From Euryarchaeota archaeon UBA13 (lineage in GTDB: Archaea > Thermoplasmatota > Poseidoniia > Poseidoniales > Poseidoniaceae), in assembly GCA_002495945.1 (NCBI GenBank), contig DAHU01000025.1, positions 1 through 6,322 of the forward strand: a stretch of DNA of 6,322 nt. The letters are read 5' to 3'. Below the pieces are notes generated by a model. The model worked only from the letters and a program-made list of their open reading frames with translations, had not been told where the DNA came from and did no database searches. Below, piece by piece: positions 1 through 4,847 of the stretch (position 1 is the first letter of the stretch; every line of letters begins with the position of its first letter). The position numbers were made by a program, and so were the translations under genes.

Positions 1-161
1 GGGTGACAACCAACATCGAGTATTACATCACCTTCTCGAATTAACTTGAATTTTTCTTGAATTTGGATTAGTTTGAACGCAGACCTTGCCCGATAGCCAC
101 TTGATTTTGCTTGACGTCGCCAAGAATCACGTTTGTGGTTTTCAATCCAATGGTCAGCCAC
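1..161 (-). CDS. rlmE: FtsJ/RlmE-type rRNA 2'-O-methyltransferase, N-terminal part (runs off left edge)
   Basis: Reading the minus strand from 161 gives 53 complete codons open to the window edge. The protein begins MADHWIENHKRDSW, continues with RRQAKSSGYRARSAFKL at about residues 15-31, and reaches GDVILDVGCHP at 44-54. This matches the start of the FtsJ/RrmJ (RlmE) family. The lysine in SAFKL (K30) corresponds to the first residue of the family's K-D-K-E catalytic tetrad, and VILDVG is motif I of the S-adenosylmethionine fold. The family methylates a 2'-hydroxyl of 23S rRNA, or of tRNA in Trm7-type members, in the cytoplasm. I chose the GTG at 161 because the frame has a TGA only four codons upstream (171-173), there is no ATG, and a GAGGGG stretch lies just before it. 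The C-terminal two-thirds is outside the window. Family membership is well supported; rRNA rather than tRNA as target is inferred. Confidence 0.85.
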   Translation of the reverse strand, partial: MADHWIENHKRDSWRRQAKSSGYRARSAFKLIQIQEKFKLIREGDVILDVGCH

Positions 162-256
162 TATGTCCCCTCAACCACCCCTTGGTCATCATACAAATGA
201 AGTTAGCCTCACTTATCAGACATATAATGAAAGAGGTGGAGGTTTTGGGTTAATCA
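162..256. promoter_or_regulatory. Divergent promoter region between rlmE and the secreted thioredoxin gene
   Basis: This 95-nt gap separates two genes read in opposite directions. On the plus strand CATATAATG at 221-229 is a good archaeal TATA candidate; a start about 25 nt downstream would leave a leader of only some 7 nt before the ATG at 257. A GGAGGT at 238-243 lies 13 nt from that ATG, rather far for a ribosome site. The same TATA reads CATTATATG on the minus strand, so it could also serve the rlmE side, as could a weaker TTTGTATG at 190-197. These are assignments from spacing only. Confidence 0.45.
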
Positions 257-1213
257 ATGGGAAAGGCCACTGGTTTGCCAACTCTTCAAAAAGGGTTCTG
301 TCTTGTGCTAACTATTTTGATAGTGACACAAATAACGTCACAGAGCACAACTGCCCAAGTAAAAAACTACGACGATGGGTGGCAAAATGATATCCAGGTT
401 TCTGGTGGTAGAACCATCCTTGTTGAAGAAATCAGTGCTACATGGTGTGTTAGTTGTGCGGACATCGACCCATACCTACAACAAGTGGCTGACGCACACG
501 GGTCTAGAATTAGTATTGTAACTTACCATCCGACCGACGGCGAGGATGCTTTTCAACCGGAAGCTGCTAAGGATAGGATTGATCGAATGCGACTGGTTCA
601 TCAAAATATTGGCGCAACACCAACATTTGTTGTTGAAAGTGGCCAGTTAAGAATCGGACCTGATTCGTGGCCCGATGTACAAAAAGACATCCTAATGGAA
701 GAAACTAACCGACAATCGGCAAGCCAGTTATCATACACAATTAGTCAAAATGGGACAACATACAACGCTAAAATCAACCCCTTATCATTAGTTGACACAG
801 ATTACAATACACAATTGACTTTTATGCTAATGTTTCATGAAAAAGCCGTACCGGATGGTTACATCAATCCAGGCGAGATTCATCGTGACAGAGTTGTTGT
901 AGCGACTGCTTCATGTGAATTACAGACTAATTCGTTAACCAATATTGGTTTTACAAACACTTCAGCAAGTGACTGTGATGATGATTTTTCAGTTTACTTC
1001 ACAACCGACGGGAAATTCAGCCTAATACTAATTCACGAAGCAACGAATGAGGTTGTAGAATCTGATATTGGCCGCGCATCTACTTTGGGCGTTGTTGAGT
1101 TTGCTTATCGAGATATCGAACTTACCAGCGAGGTAAATATTATGCCTTACATATTCTTCACCATGATATCGATTGGCATTATTTGGGTAATTTATGACAA
1201 GAAATATTCTTGA
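257..1213 (+). CDS. Secreted thioredoxin-like protein (CVSC) with C-terminal membrane anchor
   Basis: The 318-aa product starts with a signal-peptide-like segment (K3, K12, hydrophobic 13-26, possible cleavage after STTA at 30-33). A thioredoxin-like domain follows at about residues 45-150: a beta strand (TILVEEIS) leads into WCVSC at 63-67, the redox CxxC, and ATPTFVV at 120-126 supplies the usual cis-proline after threonine. Residues 150-290 form a second, beta-rich domain without recognised motifs; it has two cysteines, C220 and C240, that could form a disulfide. A hydrophobic helix at about 294-313 ends in DKKYS, a typical stop-transfer tail, so the redox domain should face outside. The likely role is thiol-disulfide exchange on envelope proteins, in keeping with the VKOR module on the opposite strand. 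Direction (oxidase, reductase or isomerase) cannot be read from sequence. The fold call is secure; the second domain is unidentified. Confidence 0.8.
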   Translation: MGKATGLPTLQKGFCLVLTILIVTQITSQSTTAQVKNYDDGWQNDIQVSGGRTILVEEISATWCVSCADIDPYLQQVADAHGSRISIVTYHPTDGEDAFQPEAAKDRIDRMRLVHQNIGATPTFVVESGQLRIGPDSWPDVQKDILMEETNRQSASQLSYTISQNGTTYNAKINPLSLVDTDYNTQLTFMLMFHEKAVPDGYINPGEIHRDRVVVATASCELQTNSLTNIGFTNTSASDCDDDFSVYFTTDGKFSLILIHEATNEVVESDIGRASTLGVVEFAYRDIELTSEVNIMPYIFFTMISIGIIWVIYDKKYS

Positions 1214-1307
1214 AAAGTCCGAATATTACATCAAAACTTCCTCAAACCGGTAACTTTGCCAAACATATAGGCAAATAGTTGATAACCTATCATGATAATG
1301 TATAATC

Positions 1308-1577
1308 ATGGAGGAGTCATGGGACGATGTTGCTTGGGAGCAAGAAGTGAAGTTGAAAGAATGGTATGTGGAATATATCGCAATAGTAAATGATCAAAAA
1401 TTCCATCATATGACGATTCTATATGGTGAAGACATGCAGGACGCTCAAAAAAGTCTGCTACATGAAGTTAGGAGAAGTTACAGCTCTACCGATAGAATTG
1501 ATATCACAGTTATCAAAATGAAGGAGACTGAATCACAAACTGATGCTGCATTATTTGAAGGAATCTTCGTTCCTTAG
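1308..1577 (+). CDS. Small uncharacterised protein (89 aa)
   Basis: I do not recognise this family. The acidic, tryptophan-containing N-terminus (W5, W10, W19) is followed by what looks like a compact alpha/beta domain: strands at about 19-27 (WYVEYIAIV) and 32-39 (FHHMTILY), an amphipathic helix at about 42-56 (DMQDAQKSLLHEVRR), and a strand at about 62-71 (RIDITVIKMK). There is no signal peptide, membrane segment or cysteine, so it is probably cytoplasmic. The ATG at 1308 is the first start after an in-frame TAA at 1296-1298. No ribosome site precedes it; a TATA-like ACATATAGG at 1263-1271 could give a leader of about 15 nt. Its stop overlaps the stop of the convergent His-rich gene by four bases. 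The regular predicted structure and use of the whole frame support a real gene, but no function is proposed. Confidence 0.6.
   Translation: MEESWDDVAWEQEVKLKEWYVEYIAIVNDQKFHHMTILYGEDMQDAQKSLLHEVRRSYSSTDRIDITVIKMKETESQTDAALFEGIFVP
1558..1575. terminator. Perfect hairpin across the convergent stop codons
   Basis: AAGGAA (1558-1563) and TTCCTT (1570-1575) pair perfectly around a TCTTCG loop. The hairpin covers the last codons of both convergent genes and, being symmetric, forms in either transcript. A T-rich stretch follows on the plus strand (TTGAAAAATTATTGC, then TATTTCTTT at about 1592-1600). It may act as a bidirectional 3' end or a barrier between converging transcripts; it lies in coding sequence, so codon constraint could also explain it. 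Confidence 0.35.
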
Positions 1578-2122
1578 TTTCTGGCTTGAAAAATTATTGC
1601 TATTTCTTTGCCATCAACCAATAGATAGTCATCAAATTCGTAGTTTGAAACTCCGTCTACAGTCATGATTAGTTCGTGTGTATTACTTACTCGATAATCA
1701 AAGATGCCGGTTTCATTGAAATGAACCCCCCAAATATCGAAGAAAACTCCGATTGGCACATCTACGCTTGCTGCAGTTTCGATATGTAACTTACCAGTGC
1801 CGTCATGGGTGTGGACTGTATGCATACTGGCGCCTTCAGTATTACAAATCTCGGTATTAATCCCTAGGTTGGATGGAATCTCCCGCTGTTCACCGTTGAT
1901 GTATATCGCCAGATTCGAATGGTCATGTCGGCCGAGATTTGAGTGGTCCACACATTCGTTTGATAATGCATCGGGATTATCTGCAGTACTTGCCAACAAT
2001 ATTGTTTCAACTGGTTCTGAATCATCGGATTCAAACAAGCCATACTCTTGGCCCAAGAGAATCAATAATGCCGCTAATGCTACGACTGTAATGATGCTCC
2101 AAACTTTGGTCTCATTATCCAT
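1574..2122 (-). CDS. Histidine-rich membrane-anchored extracytoplasmic protein
   Basis: The 182-aa product has an N-terminal membrane helix (about residues 8-24), a short acidic linker, and an outside domain from about 55 onward. That domain is dense in histidines: H60, H66 and H68 in DHSNLGRHDHSNL, then H101, H104, H106 and H113 in MHTVHTHDGTGKLHIE, followed by FFDIWG at 127-132 with H134 nearby. The pattern HxHxxLxIyInGexxxIP...HTHDxTGxxHIE...FFdIWG resembles a conserved extracytoplasmic domain I associate with archaeal and some bacterial membrane proteins; its biochemical role is not established to my knowledge. The histidines suggest metal binding. C57 and C93 may form a disulfide made by the adjacent VKOR system. 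I use the ATG at 2122 because GGTGG lies 6 nt before it; TTG at 2134 and GTG at 2131 are in-frame alternatives. It is last in the operon, 20 nt after the VKOR gene. Confidence 0.75.
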   Translation of the reverse strand: MDNETKVWSIITVVALAALLILLGQEYGLFESDDSEPVETILLASTADNPDALSNECVDHSNLGRHDHSNLAIYINGEQREIPSNLGINTEICNTEGASMHTVHTHDGTGKLHIETAASVDVPIGVFFDIWGVHFNETGIFDYRVSNTHELIMTVDGVSNYEFDDYLLVDGKEIAIIFQARN

Positions 2123-2142
2123 TACATCCACCAAATTTTAAC

Positions 2143-2736
2143 TTATTTTGACTTCCATGCTGATTTATCATCAAACAACATTTTTAGCCGCAGGAATCCT
2201 ATCAAAGCGGCAATATTTGCTATGTGTGCAGTCGTGCAGTATAGACAAATCTTGCCTTCTTGTATCTCATAAGATACTAGCAGCAATACTACTAAAATTC
2301 CTGCCCCAGTGATTAGAGTGCCGAATTTAATGAAGCGTTCGGTATATTCACCATTAGGCTCGTTCTTGATAACCAGAATCATGAACAGAAGAAAGGCATT
2401 GACAATCATTCCGATAATTCCCCAAGATAAATCGAAAACTGGGTCGACATTCAAATCACTATTACCAATTAAGTCATCGCAATTAAATACCGTTGAAGAG
2501 GAACAAAAGTTTCCACCTTCGCTAATCTTTGACGAAATCCAAAATGTCTGCGCAGAAACTGCGAAACCAAAGAACGCGATTATTTGGAGCCCGGCTGTGA
2601 TTCTACCGCGCTCAGAGCCTAAAATTTCGAACCGACTGGATAGACTATCGCCTATAGATTTACCAAATGGGACTACTAATAGAAGACCAAATAAGGTTGG
2701 AATAAGATAGGCTGCGACTAATAGATTGTCCAACAT
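2143..2736 (-). CDS. Vitamin K epoxide reductase (VKOR) family disulfide oxidase
   Basis: VKOR-family proteins reoxidise a thioredoxin-fold partner and pass electrons to a membrane quinone, taking the place of DsbB. This 197-aa protein has the diagnostic cysteines: a loop pair C78 and C86 (FCSSSTVFNCDDL, spacing CX7C) after the first core helix, and CLYC at 164-167 at the start of the last helix (KICLYCTTAHIANI). Membrane segments fall at about 5-23, 47-67, 103-123, 136-157 and 166-186. The first is an extra N-terminal helix before the usual four-helix core, and no thioredoxin domain is fused, unlike many bacterial members. The ATG at 2736 is preceded by AGGAGTGA, a strong ribosome site, and lies only 4 nt after the stop of the CPYC thioredoxin gene, its probable redox partner. 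All four catalytic cysteines are present, so the enzyme should be active. Confident family call. Confidence 0.9.
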   Translation of the reverse strand: MLDNLLVAAYLIPTLFGLLLVVPFGKSIGDSLSSRFEILGSERGRITAGLQIIAFFGFAVSAQTFWISSKISEGGNFCSSSTVFNCDDLIGNSDLNVDPVFDLSWGIIGMIVNAFLLFMILVIKNEPNGEYTERFIKFGTLITGAGILVVLLLVSYEIQEGKICLYCTTAHIANIAALIGFLRLKMLFDDKSAWKSK

Positions 2737-2740
2737 ATTC

Positions 2741-3367
2741 TCACTCCTGTGGTGTTAATCTAACAATTGCCTGTGCAAGATCTTCATTGTTGTCACCAGA
2801 AACCCACGCTATTATGCCATCAGGTTGTATCAAGAAATATGCTGGTGTACCTGGAATCCCCCATTCCTTCATGTTATCCTGATCGATGTCATCAATGTAG
2901 GGGAAATTATGACCATACTCAGACCTAAAATCTTGGATTTCAGCCCTGCTGGTATCATGTCCCGGAATGTCTAATTCTGTGGCTGACGCCATGAAATTCA
3001 CGTGCGGACCGTTCCAATCAGGATTGTTGGCGCTAAAGGTATTAGCCCATTGCCCGTATTCTCCGGCAGTTTGCTGACAGTATGGACAATCAGTATCCAT
3101 GAATTCTATTGCAACCCATTGACCGGATTTGTTACCCGCTTCCCAAGATAAATCAAAATAACTCTCAAAGTCAAATTCCACCCATGATGTCCCGTTGTAT
3201 GCTTTGCCCTCAACATCGGGGGCTCGTTCACCGACATCAGTTCCTATGGCTACTGGATTTGCGGTAAAGGCAATAATCATGATTGCGATGAAAAATAAAG
3301 AAGCAACAGATAATGCTGCGCTTCCTACTGCTCCTGCGTTGTTATCTTTTCTCAGTCTTCCTTGCAT
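2741..3367 (-). CDS. Membrane-anchored TlpA/DsbE-like thioredoxin (CPYC)
   Basis: The 208-aa product has a basic N-terminus (MQGRLRK), one membrane helix at about 14-36, and a thioredoxin-like domain outside the membrane. GERAPDVEGKAYNG at 46-59 matches the start of TlpA/AhpC-type domains. The active site is DCPYCQQ at 93-99, preceded by strand WVAIEFMDT, and WGIPGTPAYFLIQPDG at 169-184 gives the cis-proline P175 and the following strand pair. CPYC resembles glutaredoxin and DsbA-like centres more than the CGPC of reducing thioredoxins, which fits an oxidising partner for the VKOR encoded 4 nt downstream. I start at the ATG at 3367: the frame stays open to 3508, but the extension would overlap the epimerase gene by about 140 nt and put 47 residues without membrane signal ahead of the anchor. 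From 3367 the gap to the epimerase stop is just 4 nt. The fold and anchor are well supported; the oxidising direction is inferred. Confidence 0.88.
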   Translation of the reverse strand: MQGRLRKDNNAGAVGSAALSVASLFFIAIMIIAFTANPVAIGTDVGERAPDVEGKAYNGTSWVEFDFESYFDLSWEAGNKSGQWVAIEFMDTDCPYCQQTAGEYGQWANTFSANNPDWNGPHVNFMASATELDIPGHDTSRAEIQDFRSEYGHNFPYIDDIDQDNMKEWGIPGTPAYFLIQPDGIIAWVSGDNNEDLAQAIVRLTPQE

Positions 3368-3371
3368 ATAA

Positions 3372-4316
3372 TCACATTCCAATTTCTTCGATAAGGCACC
3401 TAACAGTGTGTCTAACGGCCGTCTCGCTATTGTAGTTGACATCATAACCTGTTGAAAGCATTTTTTCAATGCTGAGCATGGCTCGGGGTATATCTCCTGC
3501 CCATCCACGATCTCCTCCAGTATATTCTATCGAAGCATTGCTACAGCCAGTTTCTTCAACAACTATTTCGGCTATCCGTCTTACTGAACACGTATCGTGG
3601 CTACCCAAATTGTACAAATTAATTGGTGCATCTATAGTTGAAAAAATGTGCATAATCGATTTTACACAATCCTTCACTTCCATGTACGACTTTTCTTGCA
3701 AGCCATTACCAAGTACCTCTAACCTTGTATTGTCTCGCTTTAGTTTATGAATAAAATCGAAAATTACCCCATGAGTACCACGCTCACCAATGATATTAGC
3801 GAAGCGGAAAATCCAGGCTTGGAAACCAAATGTACCTACCCAACTGGTGATTAGTCCCTCGGAAGCTAATTTACTGGCTCCGTAAAGGGAGATAGGCAAG
3901 CACGGGCCGTGATTTTCCGGTGTTGGCATAGGTGCATCCTCGCCATATACGACTGAGGAAGATGCAAAAATAATTTTCTTGACTTCGTTAACTCGCATAG
4001 ATTCTAAAATGTTGTAGGTTGCAATTGTCCCTTGCTTGAGGTCAGTATCAGTGATTTGAGTACCCAACCTTATGTCCGGATTAGCAGCCAAATGAAACAC
4101 ACATTCGACATCTTCCATAACCTTCATTACAACTTCTATAGAAGTTAAATCACCTTCAATGAATTCAACCTTTGGGTTACTAAGTTGATGTTGAATCAAA
4201 TCTAAGCTTCCGCTGGACAAATTATCAATTATTCTAACTGCGTATCCTGATTCTATAAGTTCATCAACAAGATGTGAGCCGATGAAACCCGCTCCGCCAG
4301 TCACTAAGGCTCGCAT
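3372..4316 (-). CDS. NAD-dependent sugar-nucleotide epimerase/dehydratase (GalE-like SDR)
   Basis: The 314-aa product is a complete extended short-chain dehydrogenase. TGGAGFIGSH at 6-15 is the NAD-binding glycine loop, D31 (RIIDNLSSG) ends the second strand and would contact the NAD ribose, and EGDLT at 54-58 and HLAA at 75-78 are standard cofactor contacts. The catalytic set is visible as SSSVVYGE around 119-126 and Y145-x3-K149 in SLYGASK. FRFANIIGERG and LQEKSYMEVKD further on match sugar-nucleotide-binding segments of UDP-glucose 4-epimerase relatives. Activity would be epimerisation or dehydration of an NDP-sugar in the cytoplasm; the exact substrate is not readable. I chose the ATG at 4316 because the glycine loop must start a few residues in; a TTG at 4349 would add 11 residues. 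A TATA-like box lies 26 nt upstream, so the message may be leaderless. It heads the operon that continues into the CPYC thioredoxin gene. Confidence 0.9.
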   Translation of the reverse strand: MRALVTGGAGFIGSHLVDELIESGYAVRIIDNLSSGSLDLIQHQLSNPKVEFIEGDLTSIEVVMKVMEDVECVFHLAANPDIRLGTQITDTDLKQGTIATYNILESMRVNEVKKIIFASSSVVYGEDAPMPTPENHGPCLPISLYGASKLASEGLITSWVGTFGFQAWIFRFANIIGERGTHGVIFDFIHKLKRDNTRLEVLGNGLQEKSYMEVKDCVKSIMHIFSTIDAPINLYNLGSHDTCSVRRIAEIVVEETGCSNASIEYTGGDRGWAGDIPRAMLSIEKMLSTGYDVNYNSETAVRHTVRCLIEEIGM

Positions 4317-4338
4317 AGTTGGACCAATTCCTACATTC

Positions 4339-4345
4339 GTATAAG
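4339..4345 (-). promoter_or_regulatory. TATA-like box for the epimerase-VKOR operon
   Basis: The minus strand reads CTTATAC here, centred 26 nt before the ATG at 4316. That is the normal archaeal distance from TATA box to transcription start, so the transcript may begin at the start codon. No convincing ribosome site lies directly before the ATG. The call rests on spacing and composition only. Confidence 0.45.
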
Positions 4346-4379
4346 CCAAATGGTCTCAAATCATAAGGTTAGATTGATG

Positions 4380-4429
4380 AACATAAAGGTAAATCAAACA
4401 TTTTGCTGCTGATGCAGTGGAGTGTAAAT
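4380..4429 (+). promoter_or_regulatory. Promoter and ribosome site of the 84-aa gene
   Basis: ACATAAAGG at 4380-4388 is a TATA candidate; a start 25 nt on would fall near 4410 and give a leader of about 20 nt. GGAGTG at 4419-4424 lies 5 nt before the ATG at 4430, a clear ribosome site that decides the start against the in-frame TTG at 4403 and ATG at 4412. Confidence 0.5.
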
Positions 4430-4684
4430 ATGGCAAAGAATAGCAAACCAGAAAAACCAATGAACGATGAAGAAAGCAAAAGTAACCTAGTGGGTTACGT
4501 GAGAAGAAGTAATGCTGGAGGGGCAATAAAAGTGTCCATCAATAGTGATGCTTTTTCAGACTGTGAGACCTATGTAACCAGCGATGGGCAAGAATATGTG
4601 CCCTTAGTAATCTCACTAAATGCGCTAAATAAAGTGCTTAATGGTGAAAGAGTCGTCACGACAATAAGTCAAATTATTGACTAA
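4430..4684 (+). CDS. Small uncharacterised protein (84 aa)
   Basis: I do not recognise a named family. Residues 1-18 are charged and lysine/glutamate-rich, probably flexible. From 20 on the protein looks like a compact domain: VGYVRRSNAGGAIKVSI at 21-37 (two strands around a glycine turn), FSDCETYVTSDGQEYVPLVIS at 42-62 (a likely beta hairpin with one cysteine, C45), NALNKVLNGER at 64-74 (a short helix) and VVTTISQII at the end. There is no signal or membrane segment, so it is likely cytoplasmic. GGAGTG 5 nt before the ATG supports both start and expression. It is divergent from the epimerase operon, and a hairpin begins immediately after its stop codon, suggesting a single-gene transcript. 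The basic N-terminus plus small beta domain would fit a nucleic-acid or protein-binding role, but this is speculation. Confidence 0.7.
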   Translation: MAKNSKPEKPMNDEESKSNLVGYVRRSNAGGAIKVSINSDAFSDCETYVTSDGQEYVPLVISLNALNKVLNGERVVTTISQIID

Positions 4685-4732
4685 GGTAGCTAATGTCTAC
4701 CAATAACATTCGCACAATTCAGTTTTTGAATT
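4685..4732 (+). terminator. Two hairpins and a T-run after the 84-aa gene
   Basis: GGTAG (4685-4689) pairs with CTACC (4697-4701) directly after the TAA. A second perfect stem, AATTCA (4716-4721) with TGAATT (4727-4732), encloses a T-rich loop (GTTTT). Another T5 run lies at about 4760-4764. Archaeal transcription commonly ends at T-runs, so this is a reasonable 3' end; the short, AT-rich stems could arise by chance. Confidence 0.4.
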
Positions 4733-4820
4733 ATCATTTCAGTCGCTAGACTTAATGTCGATTTTTACTTTCGAGTATTGGTCGATATATCATTAATTAA
4801 TCTATAACTATCAATAGCGC
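4733..4820. other. AT-rich non-coding gap before the glycosyltransferase gene
   Basis: This is the middle of a 163-nt intergenic stretch, the longest in the window. It contains the T5 run just after 4758 and an AT-only 10-bp palindrome, ATTAATTAAT, at about 4791-4800. I see no small ORF with a ribosome site, no tRNA-like fold and no repeat array. Confidence 0.4.
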
Positions 4821-4826
4821 TATATA
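4821..4826 (+). promoter_or_regulatory. TATA box for a leaderless glycosyltransferase message
   Basis: TATATA, inside the palindrome CTATATAG (4820-4827), is centred about 25 nt before the GTG at 4848. No ribosome-site-like sequence lies between them. The spacing predicts that transcription begins at or next to the start codon. Confidence 0.5.
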
Positions 4827-4847
4827 GTCACAGTCAGCCCGATAATC

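Noticed and set aside
133..390. Plus-strand ORF of 85 aa
   Set aside because: It overlaps the rlmE start on the other strand and the signal-peptide region of the CVSC thioredoxin in another frame, and its composition matches no protein pattern.
1310..1321. GGAGGAG followed by an out-of-frame ATG at 1319
   Set aside because: It looks like a ribosome site, but the frame it opens closes after about 24 codons; the GGAGGAG is explained by the codons of the 89-aa gene.
1797..2141. Plus-strand ORF of 114 aa
   Set aside because: It is antisense to the His-rich protein gene, whose motifs are clear; it looks like a frame shadow.
2309..2710. Plus-strand ORF of 133 aa
   Set aside because: It lies entirely antisense to the VKOR gene, which has all four catalytic cysteines; no ribosome site or domain supports it.
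3368..3508. Longer N-terminus for the CPYC thioredoxin
   Set aside because: It would overlap the epimerase C-terminus by about 140 nt and add 47 residues ahead of the membrane anchor; the ATG at 3367 gives the same 4-nt spacing as the next gene pair.
3469..3750. Plus-strand ORF of 93 aa
   Set aside because: It is antisense to the epimerase coding sequence, with no independent signals.
4317..4349. TTG start adding 11 residues to the epimerase
   Set aside because: The glycine loop normally begins a few residues from the N-terminus, and the ATG at 4316 has a TATA-like box at the right distance, which the extension would include.
4685..4847. Possible small RNA or riboswitch in the longest intergenic gap
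   Set aside because: Only short AT-rich hairpins, a T-run and a TATA box are visible; no structured core or known aptamer pattern could be drawn.
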